A DNA stretch of 64,000 nucleotides. Origin: Punica granatum. Its lineage: Eukaryota > Streptophyta > Magnoliopsida > Myrtales > Lythraceae. Both the position numbers and the translations under genes were made by a program. The stretch is from contig NC_045129.1 in assembly GCF_007655135.1 (NCBI RefSeq), forward strand, positions 26,819,391-26,883,390. Reading direction: 5' to 3'. Of the stretch, positions 34,379-46,800 are shown one piece after another (the stretch's first letter is position 1; each line of letters opens with the position of its first letter). The notes beneath the pieces are model-generated. The model saw only the letters and a list, made by a program, of their open reading frames with translations, ran no database searches and was not told where the DNA came from.

Positions 34379-37300
34379 CAGGTGCGGAAAGATAACAAGC
34401 AGCAGGTAAATAACAGACAATGTGTTTGTATTCACCGAATGTATGTGGATTAGCAAGTTTATTAATCCGGGGTATTTTTGCATGCAAATCCTACCCTTGA
34501 TAAACAAACGTGTGCCAATGTTTTAGCATTCGGCTTTGGTTTGAGAACCTGACATGTCGGGTGTCCGTAGTCAAGTTTCGTGCGTGTTGATTGCTTTTAT
34601 AGTGATTTGGTGTTGTGACACTGAATTACCACTGAATTGATCCAAACTTGTATTTTGACTCTAGATTTGGAACCTAAGTCGAATGAAATTATTAGTCAGG
34701 TAATTGTATTTTGATACAGAATACCCAACTGACATCTTAAACGATGCTAAGATGACGGCAAATCACAAAATGATGTTCTTGCCGTTGATTTGAAAATTTA
34801 TTTTCATAAAAGGGAAACAACACAATATGTATTTGAAAGTATGAGGGTTTTGAAAAGGGCATTAACACCGTTTTATAATTCGTCGACACGAGTTACAAAT
34901 TAATATCCAATTCGTGCAAAGTCGTTTAAATTGAATGAATTAACCGTGTGAACGTCCCGATTAATCCGTTCGTGGAATTAATGCTTAAGGGTTGTGCCGA
35001 ATGCATTAATTGTGAAAACGATTCGTGACTCGACGACCAAGACGATTCCATAAGGATCGAAGATAATTTGGTCCAATGACCGAAACTACTCTCGTAACCG
35101 AATAGACACGAATGAGTCATTGATACCTGAATCCATGCATGCTTTGTTTTGAAAAGACATTTTCATGCGATATTGCGATGATAATGTAAATTGAAAATTA
35201 CACGAAAGCCGAGAACGGACTCAAAATGGGAAGAGGAAGCCTCATGCAACCCGTACGAGTCTAAGAGGCTCTCGGTTACTTCTCCTTGGAGATAGCCGAG
35301 AGGTCCCATGGCCCGAATGGGGTTCCACGAGGTTTCCCCGTCTCGTTCGAATCATTTCTCGCATGCTTAAACGACAAACATGATAAATGACACGATTAAA
35401 CGAAAGTCGGTATTGCCATGATTTGAATAACGCATTCGAACATGCAAACATGCACAAACAAGTTATTTAAGGAATCGATAAAATAATACCGATTTCATGC
35501 ATGTAAGAAAACACGAGAAAACTCGGGAATCGAACTTGGATCGGGCTAAGAAAGCCGTTCTTAACCCGAGGAAAGCAAGCCAAGTCTCGGTTAACTCTTC
35601 TTGAGGCAAACCCGAGAGCTCTTTTGCTTATTTCGGGTCGGGAAGGTCTTCCGAGGGTTGATCTAAACATTTCCCGACATGCTAACATGTTATATGGTGA
35701 CGAACATGCATAATATAACATGAAAGCGTATAAAAATTAAGTATTGCAAGTTAAACATGTATAAAACGCCATATTACTCCATAGCCATGCAAATAATGTA
35801 AAAGGTTCTAACTTCTCTAAGTCGAGAATGTTTTACCTTGCCTCGGAATGCGAGGAAAGAGTCAGGGAAGTGTTCGAGAGTCGGGTGACTCGGTTGAACG
35901 CTTAGAAGGGTGCTCGAGTGCAAGGGCATGCACGTTCGGGGAGCTAGGCGCACGGGGCGTGCGGCTGGAGTGCACGGGACGCGCGCGGGAGGCGTTAGGC
36001 GCGCGGCGGGTGTGCGCGAACGCGTGGGCGTGAGGGAGCGTGCGGCTACGGGTGCACTGTTCACTCGAGAGCACGTCCTTCACCCGGAATGATGGAATTG
36101 ACCTGAAATCATGAGCAAATGACTTCAAACCAAAAATCTAAGTTCATAAATGAACTCCTTGGGTCCAAAACATGTGGTCCATGGAGTTTGAGAATTTTTG
36201 AACTTAAGTCGGGATGATGAACATCAGCTTCCGACTTAATAACTCAAAGCTTCCTTTGGGTTTTCTTCGGGTTTTCTCTCTTGGTTCTGAAGTGTTGAAA
36301 CTTGCTGGTTTTGGCTATGGAGTTGAGAGCTTTTCTTGAGGGAGAAAGCTTGGAGAGAGTGTGCAAGAGGAGAAGTGATTATCTTTATCACTTTTGGGCC
36401 ATTTATAGGCAAAGCTAATGACACAATTAGCAAAAGCAAGTGCTCTTAACCCCCATGCTTAGCAAATTTCGGTTTGATTAAGAAAATATCAAGCCTCATC
36501 TTCTTCCACTGCATTAAGGAAGAAGAGATAAGACATTGATGAGCATTGATGAACATTGATGACAAGTCGAGTGTTGTCTTCAACCTCTCCAAGATATTTT
36601 GGCTAAGAGAGGGCAAGTTGACTTCTTGCATTGAAGAAGAAGAACAAGCTTCTAGAGCAAAGGGTGACTCATCTTGGGTAGCCCGTGGGTCCCATGACCG
36701 AAGAGGAGAAACCGGGAAAAGCTCGGGTCTCGATTGGTCGCGTATTCGAAGTTCGTGGTTTGAATTGAACGTCGAATTGTCGATATACGTGAGGGAACGG
36801 ATTTAATGAGTCAGAGATTGGCATTTTCCGTGAGAAATTGTCAAATGTCTGTATGAGGCTCGGAAGCCGGTTTTGCTCCTTTTATGCATTCAGAGCGAGG
36901 TCACCCACTTCTGACAGCATATCTTGTATCTGCATCCCACGTCGGTCATTTTGACATAAATTGTCAAATTACGTGGGCACTTGACCCTTCAGCCGGTAAA
37001 TGCAAATATGGAGCCGGAGATGTCCTAGGAAGCCGAAATTGGATTTCTCAGATTGCTTTATGAGTTTCTTGGGCGATCCGGAGATCACTGTGATCTCTGT
37101 TTGCCGAGATTGTGCCATTAAGGATATGAAAAGTGCATCTGGACCCTTAAATCACTGCTCGAGTGGTCTAGATGAGTTGTGTGATTCATTCTGATGATTC
37201 CACATTGAGCCTTGAGAAGGCTAGCATTGTGTAACGTAAGCATCCGGCGTCAAGTTTCCCCAAAGAGGACCTCCGGATATGAATCTTCACTGAAAATGGC

Positions 37301-37524
37301 CTTTTGTGCTCCTCGGAGGTTACTCCGGCGTCAAGTTTCCCCAAAGAGGACCTCCAGATATACATTTCCACTGAAAATGGCCTTTTGTGCTCCTCGGAGG
37401 TTACTTGAGGATGAATAGTGATTTCTACTCTATTAAGTCGTTTTTCTGTATTCTGCTCAAGTTGTGGCTTGGACCATTGCTAATATCATTGTTTGGAAAG
37501 GTGAGCCAAAATGGGGTGCTGACA
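34379..37524 (-). mobile_element. E3 3' LTR, U3 and middle part
   Basis: Collinear with E3's 5' LTR (about 44640-48276). TATA at 36411-36417, leader hairpin 36203-36239, GC-rich patch 35935-36060. An 80-base block is duplicated (about 37242-37322 and 37325-37405), and roughly 0.6 kb of U3 is missing next to it. It ends with the LTR start at 37524, directly against ORF1. Confidence 0.88.
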
Positions 37525-37967
37525 GCGTTGAGAGAACGAATATGTATGAAGTCTATGAGCCATGCGGTCCTAACGCTATGCTCCCATCCATACCGAAGTT
37601 CATGGCGAATTTCTTCGTCGCGGAGACCTAGAAGAATGGCAAGTCTACTCTGTATCGTGGAAAACTAGTTGGGCACCACGATGTCGCGGGTCGGCATGGG
37701 CCGCTGAATAAGTGCCGCGTATTCCTCTACTGTAGGAGCTAGCTCTGTCCCCCGAAAGCTGAATACGGGCCGCTGAGTGTCCCAAAAACTGATAGCTGTT
37801 CTGAGCAAGCTCTAGTCAATGGGGGAATCAGCAAGTAGTGGCAAGTCTCCTATGATGAGTCGGAGAAACGCGCGGTCGACAGGGCGGAATGTTCTCCAAA
37901 GGCGCATGATGTCCGCGGCTGGTGTGACGATGACATCGAGCCTAAGACAGGAATGCAGGCGATCCAT
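37525..37967 (-). pseudogene. E3 ORF1, truncated
   Basis: Minus-strand start codon at 37967-37965. The reading matches the N-terminal part of E2's ORF1: WRTFRPVDRAFLR, then FSFRGTELAPTVEEYAALIQRP, then LAILLGL. It has stops near 37817 and 37650 and a frame change near 37590. It is cut at 37525 by the LTR start, so the coiled-coil part is missing. Family as for the E2 gene (DUF7745-like, role unknown). That two elements with different LTR types share it shows it belongs to the lineage. Confidence 0.75.
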
Positions 37968-38547
37968 CCTTACCTAAATGGAGAGAATGTCGATTCAATG
38001 TTTAAAACCAAACCGATGCAATGTCCTAGGTTGTTTTGAAAACATGCATGCAGTGCAGAAAAGTAAAGTATAACTGTATCTGTTACAATGTAAATCGCTC
38101 ATTATAGAAAAACAACAAAAGGCCCGCCTAAAAGAAAACTAGGGGCCGACTCAAAGACCAAACTTTGGGTCGGTTGACAGCATGAAGGCAATTTTGGTCC
38201 AGCATGATGGTCCCTGTTTATGCATGGTTTCATTGTTCTACTGGGTAAACCACTAACTAGGGATGGGGGCTCCCGATTCAAGGGGATCAATTCCTCGAAA
38301 TCGAGCGAGGATCTTTGGGGGCCGGTTCGGTGGCAGAGCCTACTCAATCCGTTCCCTTAGTCGGAACCTCGGACTAACCTAGCTTCCTAGATCGGTGCCC
38401 GTGGGATTTCAGGCATTTGGTACTTAAACCCTCTAGAATGATGCAATGCAAGTGCAGAAAAGTAAATGTGCGTAAAATAAATGTACGGAAAGAGATAAAT
38501 AAACATGCAAGCAAAGCAAATGGATCGAGCCTGAACCCACTAAGTAT
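37968..38547 (-). other. E3 leader
   Basis: Non-coding leader between primer site and ORF1. Similar in order to E2's 21277-21876, including the block around 38240-38400. Confidence 0.7.
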
Positions 38548-38566
38548 GTCCCCAATGGAGTCCCCA
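38548..38566 (-). promoter_or_regulatory. Primer binding site of E3
   Basis: Minus-strand TGGGGACTCCATTGGGGAC, three bases from the LTR end. It differs from the E2 site at two positions (C to G, C to T). Confidence 0.8.
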
Positions 38567-38569
38567 AGT

Positions 38570-38655
38570 TGTACGGACCCGAATGTGGACTCTCGTCGGG
38601 GCCGCATTGCTCGCTTTTGTATCGCGCGGCTTGGGAGTGTCCACTTTCCCATGGG
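38570..38655 (-). mobile_element. E3 5' LTR, terminal piece
   Basis: TGTACGGACCC... to the S2 insertion point. It ends with the target duplication ATGGG (38651-38655) and resumes at 43854. Confidence 0.88.
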
Positions 38656-40279
38656 TGTCAGCACCCCATTTTGGCTCACCATTCCAAACAATGATATCAG
38701 CAATGGTCCAAACTATGACTAGAGTAGGAATACATAAAAACGGCTTGGCAGAGTAAGAAATCACTATTCATCCTCAAGTCGGCAAAATTAAGCAGAAGAC
38801 ATGTACATGTGACAGAAGGACTCCAGGGGTCACCAAAGGGTAATAGAGTGACTAGAGAGCTCAACAACGTCCAAAACCGGCATTTCTAGTGTACCACATG
38901 GACAATCCTATTTTCTGATTGTTCGCTCGTCCATGGGAAGATAGCCAATATTGGACTTCAAAAATCCACATCACTGCCAAACAGATTAAAAGTGTCTTCA
39001 AAAGCATTTCTCAAATCATCTGCTCTATACAGAACAACTTTCTGTATATAGACAACTTTTCAGTGGAAGTCTAAAAATGTCAGTTTCTCGGAGAAAAGTT
39101 AATTCTCAATATCAGATGCGGTCATGCCTCACAATCATACAAAGCATGAGCAGTGCTTCAGATTGTCTTTTAGAAGCCATACAGACACTCTAAATGACTT
39201 CCGAGTGACAAAACGGGCATACCCCTCTTCGAAAATGCATAACCAGAGACTGGTCTGACGGAATTACGGCAAACGAAGTTCATACTGCATTACCCTGAAA
39301 ACTCTAGCAGACATTCACAATTGGGCAAAACAGACAGCAGAACCCTTCTCAGTTTCTCGAGTAACCTCCGATGAGCATAAATGGCCATTTTCAGTGGAAA
39401 TGTATATCTGGATGTCCATTTTACGGAAACTTGACGCCGGGTGCCTACCCTACACAGTGCTAGCCTTCCCAAGGCTCAACGTGGAATCGTCAGAATGAAT
39501 CACACAACTCATCTAGACCTCCCGAGCAGTGCTTTAGAGGTCTCAGGTACACTTTTCAAGTCCTTAGAGATCCAATCTCGACAAACGAAGATCACAGTGA
39601 TTTCCGAAGCGCCCAAGTAACTCAGAAAGCAATTTGAGAAATCCAGTTTCGACCTCGTAGGACATCTCCGGCTCCGCGTTTGCATTACCGACTTAAGGGT
39701 CAATTGTTTACGTTATCTGACAATTCATGTCAAAATGACCAACGTGAGATGCAGACACAAGATATGCTGTCAGAAGCAGACAACTTCGCTCTGGTCACCT
39801 GCAATGAGCAAAACCGGCTTCCGAGCCTCATATGGACCTAGGGCATTTCTCCTCGAAAAGTGCTAATCTTGGGCTCATTTAATCCATTTTCTCACGTATA
39901 TCGACAATTCGACGTTCAATTCGAACCACGAACTTCGAATACGCGACCAATCGAGACCCGAGCTTTCTCCCGGTTTCTTCTCTTAGGCCATGGGACCCAC
40001 GGGTTAGGCCTAGCCGCCCCATCCTTGCCCTAGGCGTCCTCCCCTTTGTCTTCTTCATCTCCATGAAGATAAGAAGACAACTTCCACACTTATCCCCTAA
40101 AATATCTAAGTGTTTCATTCTTGCACTCCAACTCCCCATCAATGCTCATTAATGTTTTATCTCTTCTCCATCAATGCCAATTGCACAAATATCTTCTTCT
40201 CCCATTACGCCAAACCGATTTTCCCTTATGCACGTCCTTAATCAAGTTTTTTCTCACTTAATTGCACTTAAGCTTAGCC

Positions 40280-40286
40280 TATATAT
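40280..40286 (+). promoter_or_regulatory. TATA box of S2
   Basis: CCTATATATTGC at the same place in the LTR as the S1 TATA box. Confidence 0.6.
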
Positions 40287-40436
40287 TGCATTATTGTCAT
40301 TAAGATAAAGGGAATTCACCTTCAAGCACTCTCTCTCTAGCATTTCTCACTCAAACAAATGCTCTCAACCTCCCAAGAACTTTAGCAAATTCGCAGCAAG
40401 CAAGAACCACCCAAAAACCAAGCAAAACACTCAAGA

Positions 40437-40463
40437 CTTAAGTCGGAATCCATCCCGACTTAA
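40437..40463 (+). other. Leader stem-loop of S2
   Basis: CTTAAGTCGG, loop AATCCATC, CCGACTTAA: the stem is kept while the loop is about ten bases shorter than in E3. Confidence 0.65.
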
Positions 40464-40664
40464 ATCCAAACTTCACCAAACTTCATATCCTACATGTTTT
40501 CAGCCCCCTCTATCCATTTCAGAGCTTAGATTTCAAGTTTGAAGCCTCTAAGTTAGAGAATCAGCTCAGTACAGAATCGAGCACAGTTTTGGCCCAACCG
40601 GGTCAAAACTTCCAACCCTGTTTTCTCACCTTTTCGAGTCGGTCTGAACTTTAAAACCCATCAA

Positions 40665-41120
40665 ACACCTCCGGGGGTTCGTTAGGAGTCGGGAGCCACC
40701 GACCTTGCTCAAAAATTCCATCGGAATCCACCGTTATGAATTCTGACCCGAAAACTGCTCAGTCGGGCCGACGTTTCTGACTGTCTGTTCGGTTTTCTTG
40801 TAGATCGGGTCGATCCGTGAACCTTTTCGATGAACGACCACTTCTATCACCTCCAGGGGTCAGTTAGGAGTCAGGAGCCGTTGGCCTTGCTCAAAAATTC
40901 TATCGGAATCCACCGTTATGAATTCCGACCCCAAAACTGCCCAGTCGGGCCAGTTTCCAGACGTGCTCTGTTTTCGGTGATTTTTGCAGGACTGTACGGG
41001 TTGACCCGACAACTCTGGGAACAAACGACCACCACGATCACCTAGAGGGGTCCCTTGGCTACCCAAGGCCGCCGACCTTGCCTCAAAATTCCATCGGGAG
41101 CCTCCGTGGCGACGTCCGAC
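40665..41120 (+). repeat. Three tandem ~190-base units in S2
   Basis: Repeated blocks CCTTGCTCAAAAATTC, ATCGGAATCCACCGTTATGA and CAGTCGGGCC occur at about 40703, 40887 and, more diverged, 41073. The long open frames across it are not conserved elsewhere. Confidence 0.75.
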
Positions 41121-43573
41121 CTGACTTGTACCAGTTGGGTCTGTCCACCCTTCTAGTTGGGTCTGTTCAAGCCAAGACAGCCCAAACCCGATCTACCAAC
41201 GGTCCAACCCAACTCTTGAAGGTCCCATCCCGCCTCTCGGGACTAGGTATGACCATTCCCGACTTAGAGGAGCTAGGACTTTTATATTATTGTTGTGTTT
41301 ATGGAGTTTTAAGAGGTTTTAATCTTGATTTTAATTCCGAACTTTAATTTTATGCAATTTCCTTATTACACCATGCATGTTTATCATCGTTTAACATGCT
41401 AGTATGTCGGGAAATATTTAAATCGAAGTCGAGGAAACCATCCCGACCCGAAAAAGCCGAGATCGTTCGGGTTAACCTCTCCATGAGGTAACCGAGATCA
41501 TTCTTGACCTTTTTGGGCAAGACCGGATTCCTTTGCCCCGATTTAAATTGTTTCCTGAGTTTTATTGTTTTTCTCACATCCATGAAGTTGGTATTGTTTT
41601 ATCGATTCCTTAAGTAATATGTTTGTGCATGTTTGAATGTGTTATTTAAATCATGATAATACCGACTTTCGTTTAATCGTGTTATTTAACATGTTTGATG
41701 TTTGAGCATGCAAGAAACGATTCAAAACAAGACGGGAAAAACTCGTGAAACCAAATACAAGCCATGAGACCTCTCGGCTTCCTCCAAGGAGAATAGGCCG
41801 AGAGTCTCATGGAGTTATTCGGGTTCCATGAGGCTTCCTCTCCCCGTTTTGGGTCCGATCTCGGATTTCATGTAATTTGCAATCTACATTATTGTCGCAA
41901 TATCGCATGAAAATGTCTTTTCCAAATAAAATATGCATGGATTCGGGTATCGATGACTCATTTGGGTCCATTCGGTTATGAGCGTATTTTCGGTCACTTG
42001 ACCAAATCATCCTCGATCCTTATGGAATCACCTTGGTCGCCGAGTCACGAATCGTTTTCACAATTAATGCATTCGGCACAACCCTTAAGCATTAATTTCA
42101 CGAACGGGTTAATCAGGATGCTCACATGATTAAACCCACTTCACACTGATAAAGTTTACACGAATTGGCCATTAACTGATAACTCACATCGATGAGTTGT
42201 CACATGACGTTGGTGCCCTTTTCAAACTTATCAATTTCAAAACCCGAAACGCACGGTCCGATGTAGCATGGACGTCTGAAAAGGGCTTCTGTGTCTCAAC
42301 TTGAGTTTTTACCTAATTCCATGTAACTCAGGTCAAGATACAGAAGATCTTTCTAGATCACTTCCGGGCAGATCGACCGGTTCTTTGGCTTTTTCGGGGT
42401 TCTTGCACAACCCTAGACGATCCAGGGAATTGGTCGACACCGGCTACAGGCCGAGGTTAGCATGATAGAAACACTACAGTACGAGATAAGAATGGGCTAC
42501 CTGTTCAGGTGTAGGTTCATCTGCATTGCCTTTTCTTATCTAACTGATGAGTTTCTGACATCCTAACATAGACTCGGGTAACTAGAACGGTTATCTCTGT
42601 CAAAAAACATGCAAAATGCTGATTAACCTTTCACTCGACCTAACCAAACACTAGATAATAGTTATGAGGAATTCTAGATTCCAAATCTAGAGTCAAAACA
42701 TGAGTTTAGCTAATTTAGTGGAAATTCAGTGTCACAATACAGAACAATTGTAAAAGCAATCCACACACAGGAAACTTGACTACGGACATCCGATATGTCA
42801 GGTTCTCAAACCAAAGCCGAATACTAAAACATTAGCACGCGTTTGTTTGTCTAGGGTAGGATTTGCATGCCAAAGTACCCCGGATTAACAATTTGCTAAA
42901 ACACGTATATTTGACAGTAACAAACACTTTGTCTGTTATTAACATGTTGTGTGTTACCTTTTTGCACCTGTTTGCCATGCGGGTCGAGCCTGATCCCTAG
43001 GCCAAATAATATTAAGGTTCAACACCCTAATTATTAATCACAGGGTCCAATGCCCTAATCATCACTCACAGGGTCCAACGCCCTATTCAGTGAGAGAGTG
43101 CATCGAGTTCCATTTCTTCGGTTTTTCCCTAAACTCATGGTGAGTTAGAGCGGAATAATAACCGAACGCGAATTGATTGGAATTCGATCATTTGTAATTT
43201 GTATTTTATTGTATTTTTGAGAGCATTGTAAGGATTTTATTTTGTACATTCATTCTGTAAGAATTCCAGTTGGTGAGCGAACGGTCCGAGAGTCGAATTA
43301 ATCGAATCGGTCTAATGCTTGTCGAAAGGAAAGTAAATTCAAGATCTCGCGGTTTTGGTTCACGCAGGAATTCAACCTCCACGGTTTGATGAATTGTAAC
43401 GCGAGATTGTGAACCAATTCCCCGACGCACGAGTTTACTTCTCTCTCGGTTTCTCGACCGACATCGTTTAATTCAATGAATTTTCGAAGTCAAAACGTGC
43501 GAGCCGAGCGCAACTTAATCCATGCGGTAAATAATAAAACATGCAAGCCTAGAAAACCAAAGTACCGAAAGGG

Positions 43574-43848
43574 CGTGCGGGATATAGGCCCCGCACGTAA
43601 TATGAACCCCCGAACCCAGACTTTCCGGTTCCGCACAGACCAATGCCTTAACAATAACTAGGTGTTCCATACCCCTAGACCCGAGTAACTTATCCACCCT
43701 CGACCTTCGGGTCGTAAAATGATAAGTGGTGACTCCTTCTCACGCGTGTCGGTCACCCGTCCCCACGGGAAGGTGGACACTCCCAAGCTGCGCGATTCAA
43801 AAGCGCGCAATGCGGGCCCCGACGATAGTCCACATTCGGGTCCGTACA
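43574..43848 (+). other. U5 structured segment of S2
   Basis: 23-nt hairpin with one extra C in the loop (43574-43597), perfect CGACC-TTCG-GGTCG hairpin (43701-43714), and primer-core copy TGGTGACTCC (43727-43736, one mismatch). Confidence 0.72.
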
Positions 43849-43853
43849 ATGGG

Positions 43854-46800
43854 GACACGTGACGGACACGGGTGAGAGAAGGAGTCGCCACTTATCATTT
43901 TGCGACCCGAAGGTCGAGGGCGGATAAGTTACCCGGGGTCTAGGGGTATGGAACACCTAGTTTGTTGTTAAGGCATTGATCTGATCGGAACCAAAAAATT
44001 CGTGTTCAGGGGTTCATGTTACGTGCGGGCCTATATCCCGCACGCCCTTTCAGTACTCTGGTTTGCTAGGCTTGCATGTTTTATTATTTACCGCATGAAT
44101 TAAGTTGCACTCGGCTCGCACGTTTTGACACCGGAAATTCGGTGAACTAAACGATGTCGGTGGAAGAGCCGAGAGAGAAGTAAAATCGTTTGTCGGGGAA
44201 TTGGTTCACAATCTTGCGTTACAGTTCATCGAACCATGGAGGTTGAATCCCTGCGTGAACCAGAACCGTGAGTTCTTGGATTTACTTTCCTTTGGGTAAG
44301 CATTAAACCGATTCGATTAATTTGACTCTCGGACCTTTCGCTTATCGACTAGAATTCTTACAGAATTAATGTACAAAATAAAAGTCCTTACAATGTTCTC
44401 AAAAACAATAAATACAAATTACAAATGGCCGAATTCCAGTCGACTCGCGTTCGGTTATTATTCTACTCTAACTCACCGTGAGTTTAGGGAAACACCGAAA
44501 AACTAAAATTCAATGCATGCTTTCACTGAATAAGGCGTTGGACCCGGTCAGTGTTGATTAGGGCGCTGGACCCTGTGATCGATGATTAAGGCGTTGAACC
44601 CTAATATCATTCGGCCTAGGGATCAGGCTCGACCGGAATGGCAAACAGGTGCAGAAAGGTAACATGCAACATGTTAATAACAGACAAATTGTTTGTTACT
44701 ATCAAATGTACGTGTCTTAGTAAGTTTATTGACCCAGGGGTGTTTTTGCAAGCAAATGCCATGTGCTAAGTAAAGAATCATGCAAAGCAAAGAATCATGC
44801 AAAAACATTTTACATTCGGCTTTGTTTTGAGAACTTGACAAAGAGAGTCAAATCTCGTGTGTGTGGATTGTTTTTACAATGATTTGGTGTTGTGACACTG
44901 AATTGATCCAAACTTGTATTTTGACTCTAGATTTGGAACCTAGAGTTCCACCTAACCATTTTCTAGCATTTGGTTAGATCGAATGAAATGATTAGTCAGG
45001 TAATTGTATTTTTAATACAAAATACCCAACTGACATCTTATACTGCGCTAGGATATCGCCAAATCACAAAATGATGTTCTTGCCCTTAATTTGAAAATTT
45101 TGTTTTCAGAAAAGGGAAACAATACAATACGGATTTGAAAGTATGAGGGTTTTGAAAAGGGCATTAACACCGTTTTTTAATTCGTCGACGCGAGTTACAA
45201 ATTAATTTCCAGTTCGTGCAAAGTTGTTTAAATTGAATGAATTAATCGTATGAGCATCCCGATTAACCCGTTCGTGGAATTAATGCTCAAGGTTATTGCC
45301 AAATGCATTAATTGTGAAAGCGATTCGTGATTCGATAACCGAGATGGTTTCACAAGGATCGAGGATAATTTGGTCAAATAACCAAAAACACCCTCATAAC
45401 CAAATGAACCCAAATAAGTCATTGATATTCAAATTCATGCATGTTTGCTTGAAAAACATTTCATGTGAGGTTCTGGATGTAAAGAAACTTGCAAATTGCA
45501 CGGGATCCGAGAACGGACTTAAAACGGGAGGAGGAAGCCTCATGGAACCCGAATAACTCCATGAGACTCTCGGCCAATTCTCATTGGAGAAAGCCGAGAG
45601 GTCTCATGGACCGTATTAGGTTCCACGAGGTTTCCACGTCTTGTTTTGAATCATTTCTCGCATGCTCAAACAACAAACATGATAAATGACACATTTTTGA
45701 CAAAAGCTGGTATTGTCATGATTTGTTTAACGCATTCAAACATGGAAGCATGCACAAACATGTTATTTACGGAATCGATAAAACAATACCGACTTCATGC
45801 ACGTAAGAAAATATGAGAAAACTCGGGAATTGAGCTTGGATCGGGCTAAGAAGGCCGATCTTAACCAGAGGAAAGCAAGCCAAGCTTCGGTCACCTCTTC
45901 TTGAGGCAAACCCGAGAGCTCTTTTGCTTATTTCGAGTCGGGATGGTCTTCCGACTGACGATCCAAACGTTTCCCGACATGCCAACATGTTATATGATGA
46001 CGAACATGCATAATATAATGTGAAAACGCATAAAAATTAAATCTTGCATATGGAATATGTCATATACTTCATATCACTCCATAGCCATGCAAAAAATATA
46101 AAAAACCCTAACTCCTCTAAGTCGAGAATGTTTTACCTAGCCTCGGGATGCGAGGAAAGAGTCGGGGAAGAGTTTGAGAGTCGGGTGACTCGGTTGAACG
46201 CTTGGAAGAGTGCTCGGGTGCAAAAGATGCACGTTCGATAAGGATGGGCACGCGGGAGGACGTCAGGTGCGCAGGCAGGCGCACGGCAGGCTCAGGGGGC
46301 GAGCGGCAGGCGCTCGGCAGGCGACTGTCACTATTCACCCGAGAGCACGGGATGAACTCCAAAGCCTAAAATACACCTGAAATCATAACTTAAAGTGCTC
46401 AAATCAAAAAATCAAGTTCACCACTGAACTCCAAGGGTCCAAAACATGTGGTCCATGAAATTTGAGAATTTTTTTGAACTTAAGTCGGGATGATGAACAT
46501 CGGCTTCCGACTTAAGGACTCAAAACTTTCTTCGGGTTTTCTTCGGTTTTTCTCTCTTGGTTTTGAAGGGTTGAAGCTTGTTGGTTTTGGCTATGGAGTT
46601 AAGAGCTTTTCTTGAGGGAGAAAGCTTGGAAAGAGTGTGCAAGAAGAGAAGTGATAAACTTAATCACTTTTGGGCAATTTATAGGCAAAACTAATGACAC
46701 AATTAGTGAAACAAAACATCATTAGTAGGCATGCTTAGGGGGGGCGGTTTGGTTAGGGAAATATCTAGCCCTATCCTCTTCCATTGCATTAATGAAGAAG

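Larger units (their letters stand above)
38656..43848 (+). mobile_element. Solo LTR S2, type A, 5.2 kb
   Basis: TGTCAGCACCCCATTTTGG to GGTCCGTACA with the perfect duplication ATGGG at 38651-38655 and 43849-43853. Same order as S1: TATA 40280-40286, leader hairpin 40437-40463, then a 190-base tandem triplication where S1 has its GC minisatellite, and the structured U5 at 43574-43848. No internal region. Confidence 0.95.

Noticed and set aside
37525..37529. GCGTT as a target duplication for a solo LTR at 34379-37524
   Set aside because: The left side does not match; CCTAG at 17941 and 48277 shows the LTR belongs to E3.
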